Positions 8,868 to 18,430 are shown, counted from the first letter of the stretch. The stretch: DNA of 58,619 nt from Acinetobacter sp. P8-3-8 (GCF_000214135.1 NZ_AFIE01000018.1:1-58619); one strand, 5' to 3'. Program-made: numbers and translations. Notes: generated by a model from the sequence alone, not told the origin.

Positions 8868-9212
8868 ATGCTAAAAAAATTAATCGCGATTGGATTATTA
8901 TCAATCTTACTTATAGCCTGTTCAAAACCTTTACCTGTAGATAAAAAAGATTATGTAGGGACATGGCTAAGTGCGGATGGTCGAATCCATTTGAACATTA
9001 GCTCAGAGGGACGACTGGAATATAAAAATAAACAACCCAATTCAAGTACTTCTGTTTCCGCACCGATTACTGAGTTTAATGGCTCTAGTTTTAGTGCAGG
9101 TCTTGGTTCACTTTCGACTTATTTTAAAGTCACTCAAGCACCGCAACAAAATGCAGATGGCACATGGACAATGACTGTCGATGGACACCAATTAAAAAAG
9201 CTTGATGAATAA
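8868..9212 (+). CDS. Small lipoprotein of unknown function
   Basis: The product is 114 residues from the ATG at 8868. AAGGA at 8853-8857 is correctly spaced for it, whereas an ATG at 8835 lacks a good site. The start MLKKLIAIGLLSILLIACS has a lipobox ending at Cys18 (LIAC), so it should be lipidated and, with KP following, probably sent to the outer membrane. The mature part begins by DYVGTWLSADGRIHLNISSEG, a pattern seen in small beta-rich lipocalin-like lipoproteins. No function can be assigned. It converges with the thioesterase gene across a shared terminator. Confidence 0.75.
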   Translation: MLKKLIAIGLLSILLIACSKPLPVDKKDYVGTWLSADGRIHLNISSEGRLEYKNKQPNSSTSVSAPITEFNGSSFSAGLGSLSTYFKVTQAPQQNADGTWTMTVDGHQLKKLDE

Positions 9213-9234
9213 AAGCAACCGAAAACGTCCAATC

Positions 9235-9264
9235 AAAAAAAAACCTCCGCGAAGGAGGTTTTTT
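9235..9264. terminator. Bidirectional terminator
   Basis: AAACCTCC and GGAGGTTT with a five-base loop are flanked by long A and T runs on either side. It lies between the convergent lipoprotein and thioesterase genes and should serve both strands. Confidence 0.9.
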
Positions 9265-9278
9265 AGCCTAACGTCTCA

Positions 9279-9800
9279 TTACTGATGTGACGTTTTTTTA
9301 TAAATACTGCAAGAAGGATGATGATTTTCTTGTAAACGTGCAACTTTACGCTGTTCAGCAGCTTCAAAACGGCAACGTTTCCAATCATTGTCTAAATTTA
9401 ATGATGGAATTTGTTGTGGCTTACCATTTTCATCCACAGCAACCATGGTGAAGTAGCAACTGTTGGTATGGCGAACTGTACGCTTTTGAATATTTTGAGC
9501 TTCAACACGAATACCAATTTCCATAGAAGTACGACCTACATGGTTCACACAGGCTAAAAAAGTCACCAACTCACCGACATGGATCGGTTCTTTAAAATTC
9601 ACTTTATCAACAGAAAGTGTCACAACATAACTTCCTGAATAACGGCTTGCGCATGCATACGCGACTTGGTCAAGAAACTTGAGGATGGTTCCACCATGTA
9701 CATTACCTGAAAAGTTTGCCATGTCTGGGGTCATTAAAAAAGACATGGTTAATTCGGACTGATCATCTGTAGCTCGGATCATTTGATCTAATGGAGACAT
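9279..9800 (-). CDS. Acyl-CoA thioesterase (hotdog fold)
   Basis: The 173-residue product matches cytoplasmic acyl-CoA thioesterases of the YciA/BACH group. The fragment NVHGGTILKFLDQVAYACASR (residues about 33-53) carries the conserved hotdog helix start, and VDKVNFKEPIHVGE and VGRTSMEIGIRV are the usual strand motifs. It hydrolyses acyl-CoA to free acid and CoA; chain-length preference cannot be read. A polar tail of about 25 residues follows the domain. It is a stand-alone gene, sharing its terminator with the convergent lipoprotein gene. Confidence 0.88.
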   Translation of the reverse strand: MSPLDQMIRATDDQSELTMSFLMTPDMANFSGNVHGGTILKFLDQVAYACASRYSGSYVVTLSVDKVNFKEPIHVGELVTFLACVNHVGRTSMEIGIRVEAQNIQKRTVRHTNSCYFTMVAVDENGKPQQIPSLNLDNDWKRCRFEAAEQRKVARLQENHHPSCSIYKKTSHQ

Positions 9801-10229
9801 CGTATTCTAGACTCTATTTGGGACAGGAGATTTACGTTTATTATTATATATCTTTTCATGCAAAAAACATGTTTAATTCGGCAATTGGGCATTCCCTAGC
9901 TTGATAATTAGATACAGATTCATTTATTTAAAATATATTCTATTGATTTATCATATATTTTTAGATTTTTGCCCATTTCAGTAAAGCGATGTGCTCTACA
10001 ATACTTACCGATTCGACAATATATGATCAACTGCATCATAACGCCAATAAAGGCAGATGCCGTATGAAATCGTATTGAGGGATAGAATATGCACATTCGA
10101 AAATGCACGAATGAAGTATTCGTGCATGCAAAAATTAAGTTTTTAATCGTATCTCAAAATAGATAGAAATCTATTTTCAGTAAAAATATTTATAATCAAA
10201 GACTGAAATACAAATAAAAATTAAATCTC
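9801..10229. other. Intergenic region with a perfect hairpin
   Basis: The region separates two minus-strand genes. It contains ATGCACGAAT and ATTCGTGCAT (10103-10112, 10118-10127), a perfect 10-bp stem with a five-base loop but no strong T run beside it. A 62-codon minus-strand frame (9920-10108) and a 25-codon plus-strand frame overlapping the hairpin have no recognisable product. I do not call either. Confidence 0.4.
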
Positions 10230-11216
10230 TTAATTACGCACACGATATTGCGCATTTTCAATCTCACTTTTTGTCTTACTTTCAATCACAACATCTAAAT
10301 CATGCATGCGCAAATTGGCTGCATCTACACCCGCTTGCATGGTATCTTGACGACCTTTGACATCAAAAATATGCGCTTTTTCATGTAGGTCAGGTTGAAT
10401 CACAATATCTGCATTTTTTAATTCATCCGCAGCCAATTTATTCTGCATGATGTTAATGTTTTGGTTAAACAAGCCCCAAACATTGTTTGTTTCAGTGTTT
10501 ACAGGTTGTGCCAAAATATCTACGGCAATAACGATGTCTGCACCCAATTCTTTTGCAATATTTACAGGTACTGGACTGACTAAACCGCCATCGACATATT
10601 CTTTGCCTTGAATAACGGTCGGAATGAACATACTTGGAATAGACACAGACGCTCGAACGGCCTGTCCTGTATTACCATAATTAAAAACGGTTCGTTCCCC
10701 ATTTTGTAATTCCGTTGCAACCACATACATTGGAATTTTCATCTGCTCTAATGGTATTTCGCTGACTTGTTTATTGACATAATCTTCAACTTTTTGACCA
10801 TCAAAAAAGCCTTTTAGCCCTATTTTAAAATCACGAACATCGCCAACTTTCATATTTAAAGCAATTTCACGTAGTTGCTCAGGCGATTTACCACTGGCAT
10901 AAATCGATCCAACAATACTACCTGCGCTGGTTCCTACAATAAAATCAGGTTTAATTCCATGTTGTTCAAGCGCTTCTATTACACCGATATGCGCATAACC
11001 ACGCGCGCCGCCACTGCCTAGTACAAGTGCAATCACAGGTTTTGTATTCGACATTTTCTTGAACTGATAAAAACTTTTATCTAACTTTGATGCCGCCTCA
11101 GATACTTGCTGTGAAGGTGCAACTACAGCCTGCTCTTTTTTAACAGGTGAATACGCACAAGCAACCAAAGTTGAACTACATACCAAAGAAATAAAAATTT
11201 TGTTGAACAAAGACAT
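10230..11216 (-). CDS. Patatin-like phospholipase, lipoprotein (RssA/NTE type)
   Basis: From the ATG at 11216 the product has 328 residues and begins MSLFNKIFISLVCSSTLVACAYSP, a lipoprotein signal with lipobox LVAC. An upstream ATG at 11261 would put 15 extra residues before it and spoil the signal, so the later start is preferred, though neither has a strong ribosome site. The patatin domain shows the oxyanion loop (GSGGARGYAHIG), the nucleophile GTSAGS and the DGG motif (YVDGGLVSPVP), so the Ser-Asp dyad is intact. It should be a membrane-anchored serine lipase or esterase. It lies between the thioesterase and gltS with wide spacers, probably transcribed alone. Confidence 0.87.
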   Translation of the reverse strand: MSLFNKIFISLVCSSTLVACAYSPVKKEQAVVAPSQQVSEAASKLDKSFYQFKKMSNTKPVIALVLGSGGARGYAHIGVIEALEQHGIKPDFIVGTSAGSIVGSIYASGKSPEQLREIALNMKVGDVRDFKIGLKGFFDGQKVEDYVNKQVSEIPLEQMKIPMYVVATELQNGERTVFNYGNTGQAVRASVSIPSMFIPTVIQGKEYVDGGLVSPVPVNIAKELGADIVIAVDILAQPVNTETNNVWGLFNQNINIMQNKLAADELKNADIVIQPDLHEKAHIFDVKGRQDTMQAGVDAANLRMHDLDVVIESKTKSEIENAQYRVRN

Positions 11217-11468
11217 AAACTCAGATTTAGGACTAACCGAAATGATTCGGTATATAAGCATAATTTACAATATATTGCTGTTGTATTTATTTAAACTGTC
11301 ATCATTTTTCGATAGATTAGCAATTATATTGCTAAAAAATAACTATTTATTTTTGGATTAAAAGTATACAGTTTTCTTAGCTTTCTAATTTCAACATCTA
11401 CAGCATTATTATGGTGATCAATCACTTAAATATTAAAAACTCTCTACCTGATTGTTTTTAAAATAATA

Positions 11469-11495
11469 AAAAGCCAGTCATGTGACTGGCTTAAT
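11469..11495 (-). terminator. Intrinsic terminator of gltS
   Basis: AAGCCAGTCA and TGACTGGCTT form a perfect 10-bp inverted repeat separated by two bases. Minus-strand reading continues into TTTTTATTATTTT. It begins 18 bases past the gltS stop codon. Confidence 0.85.
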
Positions 11496-11512
11496 AAAAG
11501 TGATGCTAATGT

Positions 11513-12748
11513 TTAAGCAACGAATTTCAGAATTAACTGAATCACTGTCGCATTAATGATATCAACAAAGAAAGCACCGCAAAGTGGCACAATCAGGAAA
11601 GCTTTATGCGAAGGTCCATACATATTGGTAATGGCTTGCATGTTTGCAACCGCAGTTGGTGTTGCACCCATACCAAAACCACAATGCCCTGCTGCTAAAA
11701 CTGCAGCATCGTAATTTTTCCCCATCACACGGAAAGTTACAAATGCAGCATACAGCGCCATCGTTAATGTCTGCGCACTTAGAATGATGACCAATGGACC
11801 AGCAAGGTCTGCTAATTGCCATAATTTTAGTGATAGCAATGCCATCGCAAGATAAAGTGAAAGCGAAGCATTACCAAAAACGTCAATTGCACGATCAAAT
11901 ATTTTTACACGAAGAACGCCTTCCAAGATATTTCTTAGAATCACACCGCCTGCAAGTGCCCATACAAATGTAGGTAATTCAAACCACTGCCCTTTGCTAT
12001 AACCTGTCATAAATTCAGCAAATGCTAAACAAGCCGCAAATAAACCTAAAGTGGTAATAGCATTATCCGCAGTAATTAAACGAACTTGGTGTGGATATTC
12101 AAAAGGAATATATTCACCTAACTCAGTTGCAGGATGTTCATTGGTTTCATCAACTTCTTTTTGAGTTTTAATATTTGATAATTTATAACGGTTAATCAGA
12201 AGCTTAGCTAATGGACCACCAATAATACCACCAATGATCAAACCAAATGTCGCACTTGCCATACCCAACGCTAAAGCACCTTGTATGCCATGTTGAGTTT
12301 CAAGAATTTCACCCCAAGCGCCAGCAGTACCATGACCACCTGTAAGTGTAATTGAACCTGCGATTAAGCCAATCAATGGATCTAGACCAAGTAAAGTAGC
12401 TAAACCAATACCGACAAAATCTTGTACCACAATAAATGATGCAACACAGATCAGGAATATAACTAAACCAATCCCACCTTCTCTGAGCTTTGCAAAGTTA
12501 GCGCTTAAACCAATTGAGGCAAAAAACACCAACATGAAACTGGTTTGTAATTCACTACTTGTGGTAATGCTATAACCCCAAAGGTTATGCACGAGTAAAG
12601 AAATGATTGCGGCAACTAAACCACCCGCTACTGGTTCTGGAATATTATATCTACGAAGAAAATCTATTCGATTAACCAGAAATCGCCCCAATAAAAGCAC
12701 AATAACTGCGGCTATGAGCGTATAGAAAGCATTAAAAGTAAATTCCAT
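11513..12748 (-). CDS. gltS: GltS-type sodium/glutamate symporter
   Basis: The 411-residue product is an inner-membrane carrier with two inverted halves of hydrophobic segments. GltS signatures are present: RYNIPEPVAGGLVAA (about 34-48), ITLTGGHGTAGAWGE (about 132-146), and in the second half HCGFGMGATPTAVANMQA. The two glycine-rich loops form the substrate site in this family. It takes up L-glutamate with sodium. Length is normal. The gene stands alone, with its own terminator and a long upstream region that must carry its promoter. Confidence 0.93.
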   Translation of the reverse strand: MEFTFNAFYTLIAAVIVLLLGRFLVNRIDFLRRYNIPEPVAGGLVAAIISLLVHNLWGYSITTSSELQTSFMLVFFASIGLSANFAKLREGGIGLVIFLICVASFIVVQDFVGIGLATLLGLDPLIGLIAGSITLTGGHGTAGAWGEILETQHGIQGALALGMASATFGLIIGGIIGGPLAKLLINRYKLSNIKTQKEVDETNEHPATELGEYIPFEYPHQVRLITADNAITTLGLFAACLAFAEFMTGYSKGQWFELPTFVWALAGGVILRNILEGVLRVKIFDRAIDVFGNASLSLYLAMALLSLKLWQLADLAGPLVIILSAQTLTMALYAAFVTFRVMGKNYDAAVLAAGHCGFGMGATPTAVANMQAITNMYGPSHKAFLIVPLCGAFFVDIINATVIQLILKFVA

Positions 12749-12959
12749 CGAACTGATCCATGCTATATAAAATACCTAAAGTTTTACATTTAAATCATCT
12801 AATTAGATTATTCAATCTACAAACAATTTACCATCTTAAAAAGATCCAATGTGTTGATCTTAAAAAGAACTAATTTATAAATTGAAATGATTTAAAGTTA
12901 AATTAAAGGTAATGGAGAAAAAGTAACTTTAACAAAATGAAAAAGTCAAAATTAAAATG

Positions 12960-13047
12960 AATTGGAGTAAGTGACTTAAATATGAACTGAGATGCTGTAT
13001 TTCAGCAACTTTAAAAAGAAACGTCGAGTCATGGCGTTACTCCAATT
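12960..13047. repeat. 88-bp element with 11-bp terminal inverted repeats
   Basis: AATTGGAGTAA (12960-12970) is the exact reverse complement of TTACTCCAATT (13037-13047). Inside, GAC/GTC can extend the outer stem and CTGA/TCAG can form an inner hairpin. This could be a small structured RNA, a remnant of a miniature mobile element, or an operator looped by a regulator of gltS. Sequence alone does not choose. Confidence 0.45.
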
Positions 13048-13283
13048 AATGATAAAAGATCGTTTCATCAAATAATGAGAAAAACAAAATATCGTGAAAT
13101 CAAACAATGCTTAAAGGGTTACTTTGCACAAAGCGATCATCAGATCATTTGAAAAATTTCGGAAATCATCCATTTCCAAAAAGAGTACTTATTATCCCTT
13201 TTTTTTGATAAAAGTCTTCATTTTTTACAATTTTTTCTGTTATTTGGGTAAATTTAGCTTTAATTTCCAGTTTTACTAGCATA

Positions 13284-13311
13284 AAAAACCGAGGATTAAT
13301 CCTCGGTTTTT
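13284..13311 (-). terminator. Intrinsic terminator of the DcaP-like porin gene
   Basis: AAAAACCGAGGA and TCCTCGGTTTTT form a perfect 12-bp stem with a TTAA loop. It is 36 bases past the porin stop codon. Confidence 0.9.
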
Positions 13312-13347
13312 CTGAACTCATTTTGTATATAGAAACTAAATTTCTAT

Positions 13348-14586
13348 TTAGAAGTCATATTTCGCCATAACACCTAAACGGCTATCACGACCTTTTGCAC
13401 CAGAAACAGTTTCACGCTCACCGTAAACATATTCAGTACCAAATGTGATTGGTTTAACTGGGCTATACATTACGTTTAACCAGCCTTGTTGCAATTTTTC
13501 GTTTGCAGATGCGCCTAAAGTGCTGTCATCATAGAATACAGCGCCATAACCTAAAGTACTGCGAAGTTTTGGCGTGATTTTATACGTTGCACCAACAGTT
13601 ACTGCATCAAATTCAGTCAAATCAATTTCATCAGCAGATGTTTGTTGATAAGGATTTTCTGTGTAAAGGATATAGAAGTTATCGCCTTTTACATGTGAGT
13701 AATCAGCATTCAATACCAATTGATCGGTTACTTTCAGGTTTGCACCTAGACCTACACCCCAACCAAATTCAGTTGCATCATCAGCAGCACGACCACGAAC
13801 TTCTTGAACTAAAGCACGGCCTGTAACTGTCGCTTGATCGCCAAACTTATGGTTGATTTTAGCTGTAGCAGCAGGTAAACGGTTTTCGTCACGACCTTTT
13901 TCTAAACCAACAAAGTACTGTGTATTTGCATCAATTTTGTCGCTATAACGAACCATTGGTGTACGTTTAGTACCAATACCTAATGGTGAGTTAAAGTCCA
14001 TCATTTCTGGCTGAGTTTCAGTCGATACAAACGAAGACGTTGTTTGACCGAATAACCAGTTGTTATACGTTAAATATGCATGGCGGATACGAACAGTTTC
14101 ACCTGAACCACGGAAGTCAATTTCAACTTTACCACCAACATTTGCGCCTTGAACTGGTGCTTTAAAGTCTAAACCGATACGTGAAGTTGTTGCAGTACCA
14201 TAAAGTTTATCTTCATTTGCAGTATTACCGTTCAAATCAACACGGTTGATATCGTTGAAAATACCGTTTGGCCCACCTTTGAATTGATATTCACCATCAG
14301 CACGAATAAATCCGTAAAGATTCACATCTGCACCAGCTTTAGATTTTAAACTTGCCAATGGAGACGATGCTTGAGGTTGTGCAGCAACTTCAGCAAGACG
14401 AACTTGTTGCTGTTGTTGAACTTGTTGTTGCTGTTGAAGTAAAGTCTTAAGCTCTTGAACTTCAGCACGTAATTGCTGAATTTCTGCGCTGTCTGTAGCA
14501 GCCTGAGCAGTAGTTACCATTAAAGCGGTTACGGTTAATGCTAAGCTTTTAATGACAAATGACTTGCTGTTCGTGAATAGACCCAT
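13348..14586 (-). CDS. DcaP-like outer-membrane porin
   Basis: The 412-residue product has a signal peptide ending TTAQA (about residue 29). A short coiled coil rich in Gln follows (EIQQLRAEVQELKTLLQQQQ onward). After a linker comes a beta-barrel starting VNLYGFIRADGEYQFKGG and ending with a C-terminal Phe (MAKYDF), the signal for outer-membrane assembly. The coiled coil plus barrel is the layout of Acinetobacter DcaP, a trimeric channel for negatively charged small molecules such as dicarboxylates. Acinetobacter genomes often carry several DcaP paralogues, so I give no symbol. GGAG-type ribosome sequence (TAGGAGTATTTC) precedes the ATG. The gene has its own terminator and an AT-rich promoter region. 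Confidence 0.88.
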   Translation of the reverse strand: MGLFTNSKSFVIKSLALTVTALMVTTAQAATDSAEIQQLRAEVQELKTLLQQQQQVQQQQQVRLAEVAAQPQASSPLASLKSKAGADVNLYGFIRADGEYQFKGGPNGIFNDINRVDLNGNTANEDKLYGTATTSRIGLDFKAPVQGANVGGKVEIDFRGSGETVRIRHAYLTYNNWLFGQTTSSFVSTETQPEMMDFNSPLGIGTKRTPMVRYSDKIDANTQYFVGLEKGRDENRLPAATAKINHKFGDQATVTGRALVQEVRGRAADDATEFGWGVGLGANLKVTDQLVLNADYSHVKGDNFYILYTENPYQQTSADEIDLTEFDAVTVGATYKITPKLRSTLGYGAVFYDDSTLGASANEKLQQGWLNVMYSPVKPITFGTEYVYGERETVSGAKGRDSRLGVMAKYDF

Positions 14587-15007
14587 GAAATACTCCTAGT
14601 CTTATTTATGTTGTGCATCCGTACAATTTAATTTTTTAACCCCAATCATTTGCTAAAAAATCAAATTTTTGTTGTTTTCTTCAGTAGTTATTCAAACACC
14701 ACATTCAAAAACATCGCACTTTTATGCCTGCTATTAAATTATGAAAGCGTTGAAACCAAGTTATAACTCAAAAGTAACAATTTGTGTATAATTCTTACAC
14801 TGTTGTAATCTAGCGTAACTCAACCCCTTTATTAAAATCAGTTTTACCGAATAAAAGTTTATTTTCAATTCTTTTTTCAGATTAGTATTTCTATAATCGT
14901 TATATAATCTGTAGTTTAGAGAATTTTATAAGATTTTTAAAATTCGCTTATACGACTATCGTATTATAGTTTAAACAATGGGAAAAGCCATATAAATCGG
15001 AGTTTTT
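14587..15007. other. Divergent region between porin and nitroreductase genes
   Basis: About 420 bases serving both promoters. GTGTA and TACAC (14784-14800) form an imperfectly centred inverted repeat around TATAAT, which could be an operator over a promoter. Two more TATAAT hexamers lie at 14892-14897 and 14903-14908, upstream of the nitroreductase gene. I could not pair any of them with a good -35 element. Confidence 0.35.
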
Positions 15008-15712
15008 ATGAGTTCGGAACAAACTCAGGCAGTTGACCAAGCCATTAGCAGTCGTCATTCAGTACGTGCTTTCTTAAATAAAGCAGTGGATACTCAAACC
15101 ATTAAAGATATTTTAAACGTAGCTTGTCGAGCACCCTCTGGGACAAATACCCAACCGTGGAAGGTCTACGTTGTCACTGGGACAAAACGTCAAGAAATGA
15201 TTGACCGTGTTTGTGCTGCACAAATCGAATTATTTAACCAACCTGAACTTACAGCACAATATCAAGAAACTTTCCCTTATTATCCAGAAACTTGGATTTC
15301 ACCTTTTATTGATCGTCGTCGAGAAAATGGTTGGGGACTTTATGGTCTTCTTGGGATTCAGAAAGGTGAAAAAGAAAAAATGGCAGCGCAACAATTGCGT
15401 AATTATCAACTTTTTGATGCCCCTGTCGCTCTATATTTTACTGTGAATAAAGCCATGGGTATTGGCTCTAAAATGGACATTTCCATGATGATTCAAAATG
15501 TCATGGTCGCTGCAAAAGCACGAGGTTTAGACACCTGTCCACAAGCAGCATGGAATCATTTCCATACCATCGTTTTAGATGTTTTGGATGCACCTGATGA
15601 CGAAGAATTAGTCTGTACTGTAGCATTGGGTTATGCAGATCCGGATCACATCGTAAATACATTTATTACACCACGTGAGCCTGCTGAAAACTTCACGATA
15701 TTTTTGGACTAA
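15008..15712 (+). CDS. Nitroreductase family protein
   Basis: The 234-residue product matches the FMN-dependent nitroreductase family. It has RHSVRAFLNKAVD near the N-terminus (the phosphate-binding Arg-Ser-x-Arg region), ACRAPSGTNTQPWKVYVVTG (about 38-57), and a C-terminal CTVALGYADPD segment. Such enzymes use NAD(P)H to reduce nitro compounds, quinones or enones; the natural substrate is unknown. The ATG at 15008 has GGAG about 6 bases upstream. It is a single gene with its own terminator at 15787-15822. It sits just before the NAD salvage cluster, but nothing shows a functional link. Confidence 0.88.
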   Translation: MSSEQTQAVDQAISSRHSVRAFLNKAVDTQTIKDILNVACRAPSGTNTQPWKVYVVTGTKRQEMIDRVCAAQIELFNQPELTAQYQETFPYYPETWISPFIDRRRENGWGLYGLLGIQKGEKEKMAAQQLRNYQLFDAPVALYFTVNKAMGIGSKMDISMMIQNVMVAAKARGLDTCPQAAWNHFHTIVLDVLDAPDDEELVCTVALGYADPDHIVNTFITPREPAENFTIFLD

Positions 15713-15786
15713 TTTTTTAGATTTGAAATATCGTGTGTAAAAGGCACATTTAAAAACAAATCCAAGAAACAAATAAAATAGCATTC

Positions 15787-15822
15787 AAGCGGATAAGAAT
15801 TAACTTCATATCCGCTTTTTTA
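15787..15822 (+). terminator. Intrinsic terminator after the nitroreductase gene
   Basis: AAGCGGATA pairs with TATCCGCTT across a 13-base loop, followed by TTTTTTAT. It closes the nitroreductase unit before the prs-like gene. Confidence 0.8.
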
Positions 15823-15917
15823 TGCCCTATCAATAAACTATATACAAATAAAACAATGTATTACTCCACAGTCAATGTATCTATACCAAGCACAACTCTC
15901 ATCAATATGTAATTTTA

Positions 15918-15929
15918 TGTAAATATACA
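15918..15929. promoter_or_regulatory. Candidate operator upstream of the prs-nadV genes
   Basis: TGTAAATATACA is a 12-bp palindrome with one mismatch, 70 bases before the prs-like start codon and close to AT-rich promoter-like sequence. A regulator of the NrtR type encoded in the same cluster could bind here. That link is a guess from position; no second copy was found in front of the nrtR gene. Confidence 0.25.
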
Positions 15930-15998
15930 CTTGCCATATATAATGTCTTTATGACACCATATATGTATTGGCAATAAGCCACTTTATAGAGATATAAA

Positions 15999-16883
15999 AT
16001 GTCTATTCAAGTAAAAGATAGAAATAACGAAAATGTTGCAATCCAAATGATGCAATTTGCAGGTGGTGAAAGACATGTTCAAATTGATGCAACCAGACTA
16101 AAACAATTAAAAGGTCAGGTTTTCATTCATACACAACTGAATAGCAGTCAAGACTTGATGGACTACCTACTCATAGAAAATGTTTTGTTAAATCAAGGCT
16201 TAGAACTACATGTAGAAATGCCTTACTTTCCTTATGCACGCCAAGATCGTGTTTGTGCAGCAGGACAAGCTTTTTCTTTGGACATTATGACGAAGCTATT
16301 GAATATCAATACAGAAAAATTTCCACAACAACGTAAATCGCTCACTGTATGGGATGCACACAGTGCAGTCACAGAAAAACTACTCAATGAAAATACTCAT
16401 TTTTTTAACATTGAGAATGTTCAACCCAGTGAAATTATTTTGCATGATTCAAAACTGACTGACATTTTAAAAGCTGAAAATACAGTTTTGGTTTGCCCTG
16501 ATGCAGGTGCAAAAGCGAGAACAGCAAAAATCGCAACAGCGATTAACCCTTTACGCAATCAAACAATTGAACTGATTTATTGTGAGAAAAAACGAGATGC
16601 TTCGACAGGAAAAATCATGAATTCTCATGTGAATGCGACAGATTTAACCGGAAAAACTGCCGTGATTTGTGATGACATTTGTGATGGTGGTGCAACTTTT
16701 ATTGGCATTGCTGAGGAATTAAAAAAACTCAATTGCCAACATGTGATTTTATATGTCACTCACGGGATTTTTAGTAAAGGTATGCAAGTCTTTGATGGTC
16801 TTGTCGATCAAATTTTTACTACAAACAGCTTAGCTCAACAGCAACATCAAAACTTAAATGTCATCCAGTTTTGTCGTAACTGA
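15999..16883 (+). CDS. Ribose-phosphate pyrophosphokinase-like enzyme of NAD salvage
   Basis: The 294-residue product resembles PRPP synthase. It has PYFPYARQDRVC (about 75-86), the substrate-binding VCPDAGAKARTA, and the PRPP loop AVICDDICDGGAT (about 222-234). It is shorter than housekeeping Prs (about 315 residues) and divergent at the N-terminus, where the usual FAGN start is missing. Such variants are often paired with nadV, where they supply PRPP for nicotinamide phosphoribosylation. The nadV start codon follows 50 bp downstream, so they form an operon. The main prs gene should lie elsewhere in the genome. The ATG follows AGAGATATAAA. Confidence 0.87.
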   Translation: MSIQVKDRNNENVAIQMMQFAGGERHVQIDATRLKQLKGQVFIHTQLNSSQDLMDYLLIENVLLNQGLELHVEMPYFPYARQDRVCAAGQAFSLDIMTKLLNINTEKFPQQRKSLTVWDAHSAVTEKLLNENTHFFNIENVQPSEIILHDSKLTDILKAENTVLVCPDAGAKARTAKIATAINPLRNQTIELIYCEKKRDASTGKIMNSHVNATDLTGKTAVICDDICDGGATFIGIAEELKKLNCQHVILYVTHGIFSKGMQVFDGLVDQIFTTNSLAQQQHQNLNVIQFCRN

Positions 16884-16933
16884 TCACGTTAAACATTAAA
16901 AATGAATGAAATATTGAAACTTGGAGAATAACA

Positions 16934-18430
16934 ATGAGCTTTAAAATAAACCCTTTAAATGCAATCGATTTTTATAAAGCAGACCACAGACGCCAATATC
17001 CTACTGGTACAGAATACGTATATGCGAACTTCACACCACGCTCTTCACGCTTAGCCAATATGTTGCCAGATTTTGACGAAAAAATCGTTTTCTTTGGTTT
17101 ACAAGGATTTATACAGCATTTTTTGATCGAAACTTGGAACGAAGGCTTTTTTCAGCAAGATAAAAACAAAGTGATCACAGCTTATAAACGCCGAATGGAC
17201 GGTGCATTGGGTGATGGTGCTGTTCCTGTTGAACACATTGAAGCTTTGCATGATTTGGGCTATTTACCTATTCGCATCAAAGCATTGGAAGAAGGTCGTC
17301 GAGTTAATATTCGAGTTCCTGTATTGACGATTATCAATACATTGCCTGAGTTCTTTTGGCTGACCAATTATTTAGAAACTGTGCTCAGTGCTGAACTTTG
17401 GAAAAGTTGTACTACTGCAACGATTGCTTATGAATACAAACGTCTGCTTACTGAATACGCATTAAAAACTGGTGCACCTCTCGATTTTGTAGCTATACAA
17501 GGACATGATTTTAGTAGTCGTGGCATGAGCGGTATTTATGATGCAACACAAAATGGTGTTGGTCACTTAACCAGTTTTATCGGTACAGACGCTGTATCTG
17601 CTATCGACTATGCCGAAGAATACTATGATGCAGATGGTGTCGTTGGGGTCTCTGTCCCTGCAACTGAACACAGCGTAATGTGTATGGGAAGCGAAGAACA
17701 AGAAATTGACACCTTCAGACGTTTGATTTGTGAATTATATCCTTCTGGAGTGGTGAGTATCGTGTCTGATACTTGGGACTTTTGGAGAGTGATCACTGAG
17801 TTCACAGTCGAACTTAAAGATGAAATTTTAGCACGCCAAGTCAATGCTTTAGGCTTAGCAAAATTGGTTTTTCGCCCTGACTCAGGTGACCCTGTTAAAA
17901 TTATTTGTGGTGATCCAGAAGCTGAAATCGGTAGCCCTGCTTATAAAGGCGCAGTGGAATGTTTATGGGAAATATTTTCTGGAACTATCACTGAAAAAGG
18001 CTACAAAGTTCTCAATGAACGTGTTGGGCTAATTTACGGCGATTCAATCACATTAGATCGTGCATTGAGTATATTGCAGGGACTGGAAGCCAAAGGTTTT
18101 GCATCGAATAACATCGTATTTGGCATCGGTAGCTATACCTATAATTATTTGACACGTGATACTTTTGGTTTTGCAGTCAAAGCAACTTGGGGGCAAGTAA
18201 ATGGTGTATCTCGTGAATTATTTAAAGACCCGATCACCGATTCAGGTGTAAAAAAATCTGCCAAAGGCTTATTACGTGTTGAGCAATCTGAACATGGTTT
18301 TGTCTTGTTCGATCAACAAAGTGTTGAGCAAGAACAACAAGGTGAGTTAAAAACAGTATTTGAAAATGGCAGTTTAGTGCGCAGATGTAATCTAAACGAA
18401 ATTCGAGAAAGAATTGCAGCATATTTATAA
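16934..18430 (+). CDS. nadV: NadV, nicotinamide phosphoribosyltransferase
   Basis: The 498-residue product matches NAMPRTase. The start NPLNAIDFYKADHRRQYP, then YVYANFTPRS, GHDFSSRGMSG, TEHSVMCMGSEEQEIDT (containing the catalytic His) and FRPDSGDP are family motifs. It condenses nicotinamide with PRPP to form NMN, the salvage route to NAD that skips deamidation. It follows the prs-like gene (substrate supply) and precedes the Nudix-type regulator gene. A GGAG ribosome site lies 8 bases before the ATG. Length is normal for the family. Confidence 0.95.
   Translation: MSFKINPLNAIDFYKADHRRQYPTGTEYVYANFTPRSSRLANMLPDFDEKIVFFGLQGFIQHFLIETWNEGFFQQDKNKVITAYKRRMDGALGDGAVPVEHIEALHDLGYLPIRIKALEEGRRVNIRVPVLTIINTLPEFFWLTNYLETVLSAELWKSCTTATIAYEYKRLLTEYALKTGAPLDFVAIQGHDFSSRGMSGIYDATQNGVGHLTSFIGTDAVSAIDYAEEYYDADGVVGVSVPATEHSVMCMGSEEQEIDTFRRLICELYPSGVVSIVSDTWDFWRVITEFTVELKDEILARQVNALGLAKLVFRPDSGDPVKIICGDPEAEIGSPAYKGAVECLWEIFSGTITEKGYKVLNERVGLIYGDSITLDRALSILQGLEAKGFASNNIVFGIGSYTYNYLTRDTFGFAVKATWGQVNGVSRELFKDPITDSGVKKSAKGLLRVEQSEHGFVLFDQQSVEQEQQGELKTVFENGSLVRRCNLNEIRERIAAYL

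Larger units (their letters stand above)
12749..13347. other. Long gap between gltS and the porin gene
   Basis: About 600 bases with no plausible gene. It holds the gltS promoter region (minus strand), an 88-base element bounded by 11-bp inverted repeats at 12960-13047, several long T and A runs, and the porin terminator at 13284-13311. The 13060-13250 part shows nothing I can name. Confidence 0.5.

Noticed and set aside
9920-10108. 62-codon minus-strand frame between the thioesterase and patatin-like genes
   Set aside because: No ribosome site and no recognisable motif; it overlaps a hairpin, and its composition looks like chance.
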